Positions 1 through 9,107 of a stretch of DNA of 41,690 nucleotides are shown piece by piece. Location of the stretch: contig CAMCHJ010000017.1 in NCBI GenBank assembly GCA_945874665.1, positions 1 to 41,690 of the forward strand, given 5' to 3'. A program made the position numbers and the translations under genes. The first letter of the stretch is position 1, and each line of letters starts with the position of its first letter. Under the pieces are notes generated by a model. The model was not told the DNA's origin. It saw nothing but the letters and a program-made list of their open reading frames with translations, and made no database searches. Source of the stretch: Chitinophaga pinensis (GTDB lineage Bacteria; Bacteroidota; Bacteroidia; UBA7662).

Positions 1-908
1 TTGCCTTGGGCGTGTCCAATGCGGATGGCACTGGCCGACGATAAACCAATGGCCACCATAAAGCTGATGCTGGCCAAATTAATGGCAATTTGGTGGGCGG
101 CCAACGGCTTGCTGCCCAACCAACCAATCATGATCGCAGCAAAGGCGAAGGCGGAAGTTTCGAAAATGTATTGCACGCCGCCGGGAATACCGAGTTTGAG
201 GATGCGGGTCATGACGGTTTTTTGTAGCGTGTTCAAGCCTAATTTCAAGGGTTCATACACCTTAAAACGCTTGTTATTAAGCACATAGGTCATCATGGCG
301 GCTGCTGCTAACAAACGCGTGATGGTTGTAGCCCAACCAGCACCTTCGAGGCCCATGGCAGGAAAGCCCCAATTGCCAAAAATGAGCAGCCAATTGCCAA
401 AGGCGTTGATCGGAATCATGAGCAACCCAATGACCAAGGCTGGATACATGATTTCGAGCCCTTCGCTGAACTGTCGGAAGGCCTGGTAAATCATCACCGG
501 CAACATCGAAAGCCCTAAAATGCGCAAATACGGTATCGATAATTCGGTTACAGCTTCAGGCTGGTTTAACAAATGCAGCACCGGTGCTAACAAAATCATG
601 AGCAGGGCCAAGGCGCTACCAAGGGCTAAGGCCATGTAAAAGCTGTTTTTAAGGATGGCTTCAGCCTTATAGTGGTCGCCTTCACCGTTGGCTATGGCCG
701 TTAAGGGGGAGATGGCAAAGGAAACCCCAATGCCAAAAACCATCAAAATAGAAAATAAACCTACTGAAACAGAGACCGCAGCGAGCTGGTCGGCACCCAA
801 ATCGCCCACCATCACCGAGTCGATTACGCCGAGGGCAATGTGACTCAGCTGACCAATCACAATGGGCCAAGCTAATTTTAAGGTGCGCGAAAGCTCTGAT
901 TTTTTCAT
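1..908 (-). CDS. MATE family efflux transporter (partial, C-terminus outside window)
   Basis: This is a multidrug and toxin extrusion (MATE/NorM-type) antiporter of the inner membrane, which exports organic cations using an ion gradient. The reading frame opens with ATG at 908-906 and stays open for 302 codons to the window edge, so roughly the last third of the usual 440-460 residues is missing. The N-terminus has the MATE pattern: a short basic start, then WPIVIGQLSHIALGVIDSVM with the conserved Asp, followed by several hydrophobic segments and GINPI-like loops. The family is clear from the sequence; the substrate cannot be inferred. It lies 40 bp downstream of the solute-binding protein gene on the same strand and may be co-transcribed with it. 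Confidence 0.9.
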   Translation of the reverse strand, partial: MKKSELSRTLKLAWPIVIGQLSHIALGVIDSVMVGDLGADQLAAVSVSVGLFSILMVFGIGVSFAISPLTAIANGEGDHYKAEAILKNSFYMALALGSALALLMILLAPVLHLLNQPEAVTELSIPYLRILGLSMLPVMIYQAFRQFSEGLEIMYPALVIGLLMIPINAFGNWLLIFGNWGFPAMGLEGAGWATTITRLLAAAAMMTYVLNNKRFKVYEPLKLGLNTLQKTVMTRILKLGIPGGVQYIFETSAFAFAAIMIGWLGSKPLAAHQIAINLASISFMVAIGLSSASAIRIGHAQG

Positions 909-948
909 GAAGCCTGCAAAATTACCGCTTTTCAGGCTGTTTTGACTT

Positions 949-2586
949 TTATTTCAAGCCTTTTTGTGGATGAGGCGCCATTTTTACCCGCTTCAAATCT
1001 AATACGTTCATGGCATTGGTACTGAGGCCAGTTATGGCAGGATTTACCAAACGCAACACTTGGTCGTAATACAACACCATAAAAGGGGCTTCATCCCGAA
1101 TAAGCGCGTCCATTTGTTGGTAGAGCAAGGCGCGGAGGCTGTCGTTGGACTGCAGCAAGGCTGCCGTGTACAGTTGATCGAAGCGCGGGTTTTGAAATTG
1201 GGTGTAATTGGGACCGGCGGGTGCGCGGTTAGGACCGTAGGCCAAGGCCAAGTAGTTTTCAGCATCGGGATAATCGGCAATCCAGCTGCCTCGGAACATG
1301 CTCACTTCGCCTTTGCTGATGAGCTGTCGGAGGGTGGGACCGGGACTGGTATTGATGTCGAGCTGCACGCCGATGTTTTGCAGCTGCCGCTGGATAAAAA
1401 TGCAGAGGTCGAGGTAAGTGGGATTGGTTTCAAGTGCAATGCGTATGTCGCCGGGGGCATAACCCGCGGCTTTCAGCAAGGCCTTTGCTTTTTCGGGTTG
1501 ATAGCTGAAGTGGTTGAAAGCGGTGCTGTCGAAGCCTGGTAAACCCGGTGGAATGAGGCCTGCTGTGCCAGCAATACCCACGTTATTTCGCAAAAAGTAC
1601 ATCATTTGCTTGCGGTCGATGGCGTAATTGAGCGCTTGTCGCACCCTTTTATCGAGCAAAGCCGGATGTGCTGCCTTTTTTTCGCCATTCACCAAAAAAC
1701 CCAAATATTCGGTGTTTAAATAGGCGGAGCGCTGTAAAACGATGCGGTCGTTGTACTTGGGTTGTAAATCCCCATTGGCCATCAGCACTTCATCCTTAAA
1801 AGCAGGGTCAATGCCGGATATAAAGTCCAATTTTCCTTGTAAAAAGGCCAGAAAGGCACTTTGTTTATCGGGCATAAACTGCACCATCACAGCATCGAGG
1901 TAGGGAAGTGCCTGGGAACCGTCTTTTTCGAAGTAAAATTCGTTTTTATGCAGCACTAAGGCTTCGTTTTCTTCCCAAAAGGCGAGTTTAAAGGGACCAG
2001 TACCCACGGGGTGTTCTCGAAACCCATCTCCATAAAAAGCTACTGCCTCGGCTGCCACAACGCTGCAATAGCCCATGCTGAGCATGCCTAAAAGAGGCGG
2101 ATAGGGGGCATTTAAGTGAATTTCGAAGCTGCTGTCGTTTGGCGATCGAAAAGGATTTGGTGCCAGTTTACCGCTAAAGATCCACGCACCTGGTGCTGCC
2201 AATTTTGGATCTATCAATCTGGTAAAAGAGTATACAAAGTCACTTGAGGTAACAAATTTGAATTTTGAATCTTTAAAGCATTTATCAGCATGAAATCGCA
2301 CATCTTGGCGCAGGGTAAAGCGGTAAATGCGACCATCTTCAGAAATTTCCCAATGCTTGGCAATGGCGGGCACGACCTGCAAATTGGAGTCGAGCTGCAC
2401 CAAACCATTAAAAAGCATGTTTACGGCCCAGCCGCTGGCTTGGTCGCGAGCAAAGGCTGGGTCGAGCGAACTGATGCCACTTTCTTGATTATAGCGAAAA
2501 ATTTGCTTGTCTTGAAGGCCCTCAGGGCGCTCACAAGCCTGTATTGCGAAGATGGTGGATAAAATGAACGCGATGGTCTTTCTCAT
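949..2586 (-). CDS. ABC transporter substrate-binding lipoprotein, family 5 (peptide-type)
   Basis: The 545-residue protein has a lipoprotein signal (hydrophobic segment, lipobox IQAC with Cys18), so it should be anchored in the envelope. The body matches the family 5 solute-binding proteins (OppA/DppA type): an early SLDPAFARDQ segment, LVQLDSNLQVVPAIAKHWEI, a HPVGTGPFKL motif near residue 195 and VRQALNYAIDRKQMM near 320 are the usual landmarks. Relatives bind oligopeptides, dipeptides or other solutes. No permease or ATPase gene is adjacent on either side within the window, so the partner transporter must be elsewhere and the substrate is unknown. A -7 promoter element lies about 40 bp upstream. 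Confidence 0.9.
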   Translation of the reverse strand: MRKTIAFILSTIFAIQACERPEGLQDKQIFRYNQESGISSLDPAFARDQASGWAVNMLFNGLVQLDSNLQVVPAIAKHWEISEDGRIYRFTLRQDVRFHADKCFKDSKFKFVTSSDFVYSFTRLIDPKLAAPGAWIFSGKLAPNPFRSPNDSSFEIHLNAPYPPLLGMLSMGYCSVVAAEAVAFYGDGFREHPVGTGPFKLAFWEENEALVLHKNEFYFEKDGSQALPYLDAVMVQFMPDKQSAFLAFLQGKLDFISGIDPAFKDEVLMANGDLQPKYNDRIVLQRSAYLNTEYLGFLVNGEKKAAHPALLDKRVRQALNYAIDRKQMMYFLRNNVGIAGTAGLIPPGLPGFDSTAFNHFSYQPEKAKALLKAAGYAPGDIRIALETNPTYLDLCIFIQRQLQNIGVQLDINTSPGPTLRQLISKGEVSMFRGSWIADYPDAENYLALAYGPNRAPAGPNYTQFQNPRFDQLYTAALLQSNDSLRALLYQQMDALIRDEAPFMVLYYDQVLRLVNPAITGLSTNAMNVLDLKRVKMAPHPQKGLK

Positions 2587-2626
2587 TCCTGCTTATGGTA
2601 TTATCTTAGAGGCTTAGTTCAGCTGT

Positions 2627-2634
2627 CAAAAATA
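2627..2634 (-). promoter_or_regulatory. Candidate -7 promoter element for the solute-binding protein gene
   Basis: On the minus strand the bases read TATTTTTG, a full match to the Bacteroidota -7 consensus TAnnTTTG, 40 bp before the ATG at 2586. I see no clear TTTG-type -33 element at the usual distance, so the call rests on the -7 match and its position. Confidence 0.4.
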
Positions 2635-2675
2635 CAGGAATCTACACCATTTAACGCATTTAGCACAATTTCAAC

Positions 2676-3476
2676 ATGAGCAAGGTTATCGCGATTGCAA
2701 ATCAGAAGGGGGGAGTTGGGAAAACTACCACCGCCATTAACCTCGCTAGCAGTCTGGCTGTGTTGGAATTTAAGACCTTGTTGATAGATGCTGATCCCCA
2801 AGCCAATGCCACTTCCGGCATCGGTTTTGATCCAAAAGCCATCAAAACAGGCATTTACGAATGTATGGTTAACGACGTGCCCATTGTGCACAACGTATTA
2901 CAAACCGACGTGCCGTTTTTAGATTTGTTGCCAGCGACCATCGATTTGGTGGGTGCTGAAATTGAAATGATCAATCGCCCCAACCGCGAAAAAATTCTGA
3001 AAAACGTTTTGGAAGCGGTACGCACGCAGTACGATTTTATCATCATCGATTGCAGTCCCTCGCTTGGCCTGATTACCGTAAACTGTTTGAACGCTGCTGA
3101 TTCAGTGATTGTGCCGGTACAATGCGAGTATTTTGCCCTGGAAGGACTTGGTAAATTGCTCAATACCATCAAAATCGTGCAAACACGCTTTAATCCAGAA
3201 CTTAAAATTGAAGGCATTCTGCTCACCATGTACGACGGTCGTTTACGCCTGGCCAACCAAGTGGTAGAAGATGTACGCCAAAATTTAGGTGACATGACTT
3301 TCGATACCATCATTCACCGCAACACCAAATTGAGTGAGGCACCAAGTTTTGGTATGTCGGCCATCATGCACGACGCCGGCAGCAAAGGCGCCACCAATTA
3401 TTTGAATTTAGCCCGTGAAATTCTGCAGAAAAACAACCTTACCCGTATTCCTGCAGCAGAACGCACCTTGAATTAA
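2676..3476 (+). CDS. parA: ParA/Soj family chromosome-partitioning ATPase
   Basis: ParA is a Walker-type ATPase that binds DNA non-specifically and works with ParB-parS complexes to segregate replicated origins. The 266-residue protein starts with the deviant Walker A motif KGGVGKTT (residues 11-18, with the signature lysine at 11), followed by [14 protein letters not shown] (Walker A' region) and [11 protein letters not shown] (Walker B). Length and motif order are typical of chromosomal Soj, without the N-terminal HTH of many plasmid ParA proteins. parB begins 5 bp downstream, and the pair heads a tight plus-strand cluster with DUF5683 and dapB. I found no parS site in the window. Confidence 0.96.
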   Translation: MSKVIAIANQKGGVGKTTTAINLASSLAVLEFKTLLIDADPQANATSGIGFDPKAIKTGIYECMVNDVPIVHNVLQTDVPFLDLLPATIDLVGAEIEMINRPNREKILKNVLEAVRTQYDFIIIDCSPSLGLITVNCLNAADSVIVPVQCEYFALEGLGKLLNTIKIVQTRFNPELKIEGILLTMYDGRLRLANQVVEDVRQNLGDMTFDTIIHRNTKLSEAPSFGMSAIMHDAGSKGATNYLNLAREILQKNNLTRIPAAERTLN

Positions 3477-3481
3477 TAGAG

Positions 3482-4363
3482 ATGAACGCAACGAAGAGAA
3501 ATGCCTTGGGCAGAGGACTTAGTGCCTTATTGTCGGCCGACGAAGCGGCAGCAGTAGTTACACAAGCCACTACCAATTGGATGATTCCGGTAGTACAAAT
3601 TGAAGCCAATCCTTTTCAGCCCCGCACCGATTTTGAGGAAGTGGCCTTGAAAGAATTGGCAGATTCGATTCGCATTCATGGCATTATCCAACCACTAACG
3701 GTGCGTAAATTGACAGCCGGCCAGTACCAATTGGTATCGGGCGAGCGCCGCTTGCGAGCAGCTAAGCTTGTTGGTCTCGACGAAGTGCCCGCCTACATCC
3801 TCGAAGCTAACCAACAAGGGATGTTGGAAATGGCATTGATTGAAAACATTCAGCGTCAGGACCTTAACGCCATTGAGGTAGCTATCAGCTTTAAGCGTTT
3901 GCAGGAAGAATGTCAGATTAAACAAGAGGAGTTGGGAGAGCGTGTAGGTAAAGACCGGGCCACGGTAGCTAATTACTTACGTTTACTCAAACTTCCACCC
4001 GAAATACAATTGGGTTTGCGCAATACGGCCATCGGCATGGGGCATGCCAGGGCACTTTTAGGCTTAGATAAAATAGAACAGCAGCTTTTTGTGTACCGCA
4101 AAACGATGGCAGAAGGTCTCAGCGTTCGCAAAGTAGAAGCTTTGGTGCGTGAACTGAACAGCGACGCAGTACCAGCGAAAGGCGGCAGCAAGAAGAAAGA
4201 AGCAGTTACGCCCTCGGCTTACAAAGCCGTGCAAGACAGTCTGCAGCAGAAGTTTGAAGCCCGCATCCAAATCACAGCCAACGACAAAGGCAAAGGTGAA
4301 ATTTTGATTCCTTTTGCTAGCACCGACGATCTAAACCGGATTTTGGACTTACTGGAGTCGTGA
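3482..4363 (+). CDS. parB: ParB/Spo0J family centromere-binding protein
   Basis: ParB binds parS sites near the origin, spreads as a CTP-dependent clamp and stimulates ParA. The 293 residues show the full architecture: an N-terminal RNALGRGLSALL ParA-interaction segment, the ParB/Srx domain with VQIEANPFQPRTDF and the arginine-rich GERRLRAAKL motif (about residue 87), a central helix-turn-helix (EELGERVGKDRATVANYLRLLKL region, residues 146-175), and a C-terminal dimerisation domain. It follows parA by 5 bp. Its TGA overlaps the ATG of the DUF5683 gene by one base, so the cluster is probably translated from one mRNA. Confidence 0.96.
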   Translation: MNATKRNALGRGLSALLSADEAAAVVTQATTNWMIPVVQIEANPFQPRTDFEEVALKELADSIRIHGIIQPLTVRKLTAGQYQLVSGERRLRAAKLVGLDEVPAYILEANQQGMLEMALIENIQRQDLNAIEVAISFKRLQEECQIKQEELGERVGKDRATVANYLRLLKLPPEIQLGLRNTAIGMGHARALLGLDKIEQQLFVYRKTMAEGLSVRKVEALVRELNSDAVPAKGGSKKKEAVTPSAYKAVQDSLQQKFEARIQITANDKGKGEILIPFASTDDLNRILDLLES

Positions 4364-4944
4364 TGCGCTTTTGGCTGATTTGCTTCGGATGTTTATTGCT
4401 GCTGGGGTCGGCAAATGGCCAAACCAACGATTCGATTTATATAAGTGAATCAGATTCATTTGGCATGGTGGTGCCAGAAGCCTACGAACATTCGGTGCAA
4501 CGGGCGGTGCGTTATTCGGCGATGTTGCCGGGTTTAGGACAAGCATACAACCGCAAGTACTGGAAAATACCGATTATTTATGGTTTGGGGGGCTTTACCG
4601 TGTATACCGCCCTTCAAAATCAAAAGTTGTACCTGCGCCACCGCGATGCTTATCGCTTGCGAACAGACGGGAATATAGCCACTGTAGATGAATACGAAGG
4701 CATACAAACAAACAGAGAGCTGCAGCAAAATCGCGATCTTTATAGGCAAACACGCGATTTAAACTGGATTTTGACCTTGGGCGTTTATGCGCTTAATTTG
4801 GTGGACGCAACAGTGGACGCGCACCTTTTTCACTTCAACGTAAGCGACGATTTGAGTGTGCGGGTGCTTCGCGACAGTCCTCAATACAACCTAGCCACCG
4901 GAAATTGGCAGTTTCCAGTGGCCACAATGACCTGGAAATTATGA
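4363..4944 (+). CDS. DUF5683 domain-containing membrane protein
   Basis: This is a 193-residue protein of unknown function, in a family common in Bacteroidota directly after parAB. It has an N-terminal signal peptide (hydrophobic LICFGCLLLLGSANGQ), the family motif SAMLPGLGQAYNRKYWKIP at about residues 50-68, and two further hydrophobic segments (IIYGLGGFTVYTAL and WILTLGVYALNLVDATV), so it is likely a membrane or envelope protein. I chose the ATG at 4363, which overlaps the parB stop by one base, rather than the GTG one codon upstream. Its own stop overlaps the dapB start (ATGA). The position between parB and dapB implies co-expression, but no function should be read from that alone. Confidence 0.85.
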   Translation: MRFWLICFGCLLLLGSANGQTNDSIYISESDSFGMVVPEAYEHSVQRAVRYSAMLPGLGQAYNRKYWKIPIIYGLGGFTVYTALQNQKLYLRHRDAYRLRTDGNIATVDEYEGIQTNRELQQNRDLYRQTRDLNWILTLGVYALNLVDATVDAHLFHFNVSDDLSVRVLRDSPQYNLATGNWQFPVATMTWKL

Positions 4945-5651
4945 AGATAGCGCTACTCGGATTCGGAAAAATGGGCCAACTCATTGGTCAATTGGCAGCA
5001 ACGCGTGGCCACCAAGTTGTTTTGGTAATCGGCGCAGAAAATAGCCATGATCTTACCATCGATGCTTTACAAAAGGCCGATGTAGCCATCGAATTTAGTG
5101 CACCTGAGGTTGCGGCACGCCACATTCAGTTGTGCTTAGAGGCGGGTGTGCCAGTAGTGGTGGGTACAACGGGTTGGTACGATGTGTATGACGAGTTAGC
5201 TGATTTAGCCAAAGCCAAGCAAGGCGCACTGCTAACCGCCACCAATTTTAGTTTAGGGGTAAACTTGTTTTTTGCCCTCAGCCAGTGGATGGGAGCGGCC
5301 ATGGCGGATCACCCCGACTACCATGTACGCATTGATGAAACCCACCATGTACACAAAAAAGACGCACCGAGCGGCACTGCGATTACCATTGCAGAGCGCT
5401 TACTGGAGCATTTAAATTTGAAGGGATGGTCGTTAAATGGCACCATGGACAATAGTTTGCCTGTTTTTGCCCACCGTTCCGATGAAGTGCCTGGCACGCA
5501 TGAAGTGCGCTTTAGCAGTGCCGAAGATGACATCGTGCTTTCTCACATAGCCCACAACCGCAATGGTTTTGCGAGTGGTGCGGTGCTAGCAGCCGAATGG
5601 TTAGTGAAAAAGCAAGGGGTGTTTACGATGAAAGACGTGCTTGGTCTGTAG
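4941..5651 (+). CDS. dapB: 4-hydroxy-tetrahydrodipicolinate reductase
   Basis: DapB reduces 4-hydroxy-tetrahydrodipicolinate with NAD(P)H in the lysine/diaminopimelate pathway, which feeds peptidoglycan. The 236-residue protein begins with the Rossmann dinucleotide motif GFGKMG (residues 7-12), then has VVVGTTGW, TNFSLGVNLFF, and the family's substrate-binding and catalytic block ETHHVHKKDAPSGTA, ending with the FASGAVLAAEWL helix. I chose the ATG at 4941, which gives the standard N-terminus and overlaps the previous stop as ATGA; an upstream in-frame ATG at 4905 lies inside the DUF5683 gene. dapF, another enzyme of the pathway, is at 34273, far away and not linked. Confidence 0.96.
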   Translation: MKIALLGFGKMGQLIGQLAATRGHQVVLVIGAENSHDLTIDALQKADVAIEFSAPEVAARHIQLCLEAGVPVVVGTTGWYDVYDELADLAKAKQGALLTATNFSLGVNLFFALSQWMGAAMADHPDYHVRIDETHHVHKKDAPSGTAITIAERLLEHLNLKGWSLNGTMDNSLPVFAHRSDEVPGTHEVRFSSAEDDIVLSHIAHNRNGFASGAVLAAEWLVKKQGVFTMKDVLGL

Positions 5652-5678
5652 GTTGTCTGTGCCCCTATAAGTACGCAA

Positions 5679-6707
5679 CTACGCAAAAAGCGTACCTGCT
5701 TGCCCTGGGAATTTTTTATTCAAATGCTTGTAAGCCGCTTCAGTTACTTCTCTACCACGTGGTGTGCGTTTTAAATAGCCTTCCTGAATTAAAAAAGGCT
5801 CGTAAACCTCTTCAATGGTGCCGGCGTCTTCGCTAACAGCTGTGGCAATGGTAGTTAAACCAACAGGACCGCCTTTGAATTTATCGATGATGGTGCTCAG
5901 GATTTTGTTGTCCATTTCATCCAAGCCATGCTGGTCTACATTTAAAGCTTCCAAAGCCATCTTGGCAATGTCGCAAGTGATGATGCCGTTGCCTTTTACC
6001 TGTGCAAAATCACGGGTACGGCGCAACAAAGCATTGGCGATGCGGGGCGTGCCGCGCGAACGCCTCGCAATTTCAAAAGCCCCCGTTTCTTCAATGGCTA
6101 CATTCAATATTTCACTCGACCTTATCACAATGCCAGTGAGCAACTTAGCATCGTAGTATTCAAGTCTTGAATTAATTCCAAAACGCGCACGCAATGGGGC
6201 GGTGAGCAAGCCTGATCGGGTGGTGGCGCCTACCAGGGTAAACGGACTAATGGCAATTTGTACGCTGCGTGCATTTGGTCCCGAATCGATCATGATATCG
6301 ATTTTGTAATCTTCCATGGCCGAGTAGAGGTATTCTTCTACCACAGGACTCAATCGGTGAATTTCATCGATAAAAAGCAGATCGCCTTCATCGAGACCGG
6401 TGAGTAAGCCTGCCAAATCGCCGGGCTTTTCTAAAACGGGACCGCTGGTTACCTTGATGCCGGCGCCCATTTCATTGGCGATGATGTGCGCCAAGGTGGT
6501 TTTGCCCAATCCTGGAGGTCCGTGCAGCAGCACATGGTCGAGTGGCTCTTGGCGCATGCGAGCAGCCTGAACAAAAATCAGCAAGTTATCAAGCACTTTC
6601 CGTTGGCCCGTAAAATCCTCAAAAGTCCTAGGCCGCAGAAATTTTTCAATGTCTTTGTCTGGTCCTTCTAAATAATCGTCAGTGCCGTCTAAGGGAGTAT
6701 TGCGCAT
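5679..6707 (-). CDS. ruvB: Holliday junction branch migration DNA helicase RuvB
   Basis: RuvB is the hexameric AAA+ motor that drives branch migration of Holliday junctions with RuvA. The 342 residues are full length: N-terminal [12 protein letters not shown], Walker A GPPGLGKT (63-70), Walker [12 protein letters not shown], sensor 1 and arginine-finger region ([18 protein letters not shown]), [15 protein letters not shown], and the C-terminal winged-helix domain ([19 protein letters not shown]). The gene converges on dapB with a 27 bp gap. A 6 bp inverted repeat (GTACGC at 5671, GCGTAC at 5690) spans its stop codon but lacks a T-tract. ruvA and ruvC are not in the window. Confidence 0.97.
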   Translation of the reverse strand: MRNTPLDGTDDYLEGPDKDIEKFLRPRTFEDFTGQRKVLDNLLIFVQAARMRQEPLDHVLLHGPPGLGKTTLAHIIANEMGAGIKVTSGPVLEKPGDLAGLLTGLDEGDLLFIDEIHRLSPVVEEYLYSAMEDYKIDIMIDSGPNARSVQIAISPFTLVGATTRSGLLTAPLRARFGINSRLEYYDAKLLTGIVIRSSEILNVAIEETGAFEIARRSRGTPRIANALLRRTRDFAQVKGNGIITCDIAKMALEALNVDQHGLDEMDNKILSTIIDKFKGGPVGLTTIATAVSEDAGTIEEVYEPFLIQEGYLKRTPRGREVTEAAYKHLNKKFPGQAGTLFA

Positions 6708-6868
6708 CCCTCAAAAATACGTTTTTTATGCATTCGATCACTGCCTCTGATAATTTATGCGTTCGGGTTTTAGAATCATTAAAAAACACATAAACTGCAA
6801 ATATTGAGGACGATCGCAAGCGACTTGAGGCATAATTTATTAATTTCACATTTTAATTCACTCCAGTT

Positions 6869-7606
6869 TTGAACGATTCCCTCGTCATCATACCTACGTA
6901 CAACGAAAAGGAAAATGCTGAAATGATCATCCGAAAGGTGTTTTCATTGACGCATCCATTCGATTTGTTGATTGTTGACGACAATTCACCCGATGGCACC
7001 CAAGACATTGTGAGGCGTTTGCAGTTGGAGTTCCCAAACCTACACATGCTCACGAGAGGCGGCAAGCAGGGCCTTGGCACCGCTTATATTGCTGGGTTTA
7101 ATTGGGCTTTGGCGCGTGATTATGAGTTTATTTTCGAAATGGATGCAGACTTTTCACACAATCCCGAAGACCTGTTCAAGCTGCGAGAAGCCTGCGTGAA
7201 TGGTGCAGATTTGGCAGTAGGTTCACGATATGTAACTGGTGTAAATGTGGTGAATTGGCCTATGGGAAGGGTGATTTTATCGTATTTTGCTTCTAAATAT
7301 GTGCGTTTTATTACCGGTATGCCCATCAACGATGCCACCGCCGGCTTTAAATGTTACCGCCGAAACGTGCTTAAAACCATTCGGTTAGATAAAATTCAGT
7401 TTGTCGGTTATGCTTTTCAGATAGAAATGAAGTTTAAAACGTGGTTTTATGGTTTTAAACTCACAGAAGTACCGATCATTTTCACAGACCGCACCTTGGG
7501 GCAAAGTAAAATGTCGAAAGGAATTGTTAAAGAAGCGGCCTTTGGCGTCGTGAAGCTAAAATTGTGGAGTATGTTCCGTGGAAAACAAGGCTATAACCCG
7601 CAGTGA
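6869..7606 (+). CDS. GT2 family polyprenol monophosphomannose synthase-like glycosyltransferase
   Basis: This family 2 glycosyltransferase most resembles dolichol/polyprenol-phosphate mannosyl or glucosyl transferases (DPM1-like), which charge a lipid carrier on the cytoplasmic side of the membrane. The 245 residues contain IPTYNEKEN at the N-terminus, VDDNSPDGT (residues 37-44), the metal-binding DAD (92-94) in FEMDADFSHNP, and a late TDRTLGQSKMSKGI motif. It has no C-terminal membrane segments, as in the soluble DPM1 type. The start is a TTG at 6869; the conserved IPTYNE block begins only seven residues later and no ATG lies nearby upstream. The sugar and lipid are not determined by sequence. 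About 160 bp separate it from the divergent ruvB. Confidence 0.85.
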   Translation: MNDSLVIIPTYNEKENAEMIIRKVFSLTHPFDLLIVDDNSPDGTQDIVRRLQLEFPNLHMLTRGGKQGLGTAYIAGFNWALARDYEFIFEMDADFSHNPEDLFKLREACVNGADLAVGSRYVTGVNVVNWPMGRVILSYFASKYVRFITGMPINDATAGFKCYRRNVLKTIRLDKIQFVGYAFQIEMKFKTWFYGFKLTEVPIIFTDRTLGQSKMSKGIVKEAAFGVVKLKLWSMFRGKQGYNPQ

Positions 7607-7892
7607 ATTAAACAGACTCGGCACCAGTTTATCAATAACATTTTTGACTATCGCTGCCCTGCGGGCTCGGAAGAAGTTTAAACCAGCTCAAAGTAAAGCA
7701 CATAGGGCGTCTACTGCAGCAGATAGGCTAATTCATAGGTTTAAATAGCGCCGTTTCAGCGAAAATCGTGCGGCAAACGACAAGCCTCAGCGGCAGTTTT
7801 GATACCCACACCTCATTTTGCGTCTTCTACATTCGCTTTTTACATTTGATAAACCAACAGGACTTACTGCGGTTGTACGAACAGTTACACCA
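7607..7892. other. Gene-poor stretch between convergent GT2 and arsR genes
   Basis: This stretch of about 286 bp lies between two converging genes. Short open frames exist (one on the plus strand from 7818 overlaps arsR antisense), but none has a recognisable motif. The frame after the GT2 stop stays open for another 25 or so codons, which looks like chance. I see no clear T-tract terminator, tRNA or repeat. Confidence 0.5.
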
Positions 7893-8222
7893 CTAACAGC
7901 ATTGCTGCTGAGCTTGATAGGTGTTCAGAAATGCTTCGAAATAGCTTTTAAGCATGTTCCAGCCTTCTGGCGATATGCAGTAACAGGTTTTGGTACCTTC
8001 AATTTCCCCTTGAATAATGCCAACCGCTTTGAGCTCCTTTAAATGCTGACTCACGGTGGCTTGTGCCAACGGTAATTCATCCACAATATCACCGCAAACA
8101 CAGCTTTTTTGCTGCATCAGGTATTGCAAAATGGCGATGCGCGCGGGGTGCGCCAGGGCTTTCGCTAACAAGGCCAATTTATTTTGTTCGTCGCTAAACG
8201 AAGCGTTTTTACTACTTCCCAT
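7893..8222 (-). CDS. ArsR/SmtB family winged-helix regulator, cysteine-rich
   Basis: The 109-residue protein is a small winged-helix transcription factor. It has the ArsR pattern ALAHPARIAILQYL (residues 22-35), the recognition helix AQATVSQHLKELKAVGII (53-70), and a beta-wing with GTKTCYCI. It carries six cysteines: a CVC pair at 41 and 43 in the position of the classical arsenite/cadmium-sensing motif, C80 and C82 in the wing, and a C-terminal CC (108-109). This suggests a thiol metal(loid) sensor, though no arsenic or metal transport gene is adjacent. I chose the ATG at 8222; a longer frame from 8273 would add 17 residues that do not look like the family. kdsA is divergent 75 bp away. Confidence 0.88.
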   Translation of the reverse strand: MGSSKNASFSDEQNKLALLAKALAHPARIAILQYLMQQKSCVCGDIVDELPLAQATVSQHLKELKAVGIIQGEIEGTKTCYCISPEGWNMLKSYFEAFLNTYQAQQQCC

Positions 8223-8297
8223 TAGCGTAAAATTACGATAAAAGCGGATTTTTTTTAGATTTAGCCAATCCAAAGGATAATGAATTAATTTTACGGC

Positions 8298-9107
8298 ATG
8301 GATACCAAGTCATTATTAGGGGAGAACACCGCCAATCAGTTTTTTTTGATGGCCGGGCCTTGCGCTGTTGAATCAGAATCACTGTGTTTACAAATAGCAG
8401 AGCACGCTTTAAAAGTGTGCGAGCGGTTGCAAATTCCCTATATTTTTAAAGGATCTTATCGCAAAGCCAATCGTTCTAGTATTTCGTCGTTTACAGGCAT
8501 TGGCGACGAGAAAGCACTGAAAATCCTAGCCAAGGTGAAGGCTGAGTTTAACATTCCTGTTGTGACCGATATACATGCAGCCAATGAGGCGGCCATGGCT
8601 GCAGCATATGTAGATGTACTGCAAATACCGGCCTTTTTATGCAGGCAGACTGATATTTTACAAGCGGCGGCGGCCACGGGTAAATGGGTAAACATTAAAA
8701 AAGGACAGTTTCTAGCACCTAACTCCATGCGTTTTGCAGTTGAAAAAGTGCGTGATAGCGGAAATAGCCAGGTTTTTGTTACCGACCGCGGCACCATGTT
8801 TGGTTACGGCGATATGGTGGTTGATTTTCGTGGAATCCCCGAAATGCAGGCCTTTAATGTGCCGGTGGTGGTTGATATAACCCATTCCTTGCAACAGCCT
8901 AACCAAGGCAGCGGTGTAACTGGCGGTCGCCCTGAGCTGATTGGCACCATTGCTAAAGCCGCCATAGCAGTAGGGGCAGATGGTTTGTTTCTCGAAACTC
9001 ACCCAGACCCAGCCAATGCGCTATCCGACGGTGCAAACATGCTGCACTTGAGTAAATTTGAAGGTTTGATGGAGCAACTCACGCGTTTGCGTCAGGCCAT
9101 TATTTAA
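8298..9107 (+). CDS. kdsA: 3-deoxy-8-phosphooctulonate (Kdo-8-P) synthase
   Basis: KdsA condenses phosphoenolpyruvate with arabinose 5-phosphate to Kdo 8-phosphate, the committed step toward the Kdo of LPS. The 269 residues show the family landmarks in order: LMAGPCAVESE, IFKGSYRKANRSS, VTDIHAANEA, LQIPAFLCRQTDIL, KWVNIKKGQFLAP, VTDRGTMFGYGDMVVDFR, and PVVVDITHSLQQPNQGSGVTGG with the usual C-terminal LFLETHPDP. Length is slightly below the approximately 280 of E. coli KdsA. Its last 8 bp overlap the convergent PorE-like gene. No other Kdo gene (kdsB, kdsC, kdsD) is in the window. Confidence 0.95.
   Translation: MDTKSLLGENTANQFFLMAGPCAVESESLCLQIAEHALKVCERLQIPYIFKGSYRKANRSSISSFTGIGDEKALKILAKVKAEFNIPVVTDIHAANEAAMAAAYVDVLQIPAFLCRQTDILQAAAATGKWVNIKKGQFLAPNSMRFAVEKVRDSGNSQVFVTDRGTMFGYGDMVVDFRGIPEMQAFNVPVVVDITHSLQQPNQGSGVTGGRPELIGTIAKAAIAVGADGLFLETHPDPANALSDGANMLHLSKFEGLMEQLTRLRQAII

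Noticed and set aside
5671-5695. GTACGC...GCGTAC inverted repeat between dapB and ruvB
   Set aside because: The stem is only 6 bp with a 13-base loop and no T-tract, so it is weak as a terminator.
5754-5763. ACCACGTGGT palindrome resembling a parS core
   Set aside because: It lies inside the ruvB coding region and does not match the parS consensus beyond the central CACGTG.
7818-8042. Plus-strand open frame between the GT2 and arsR genes
   Set aside because: Most of it is antisense to arsR and it encodes no recognisable protein.
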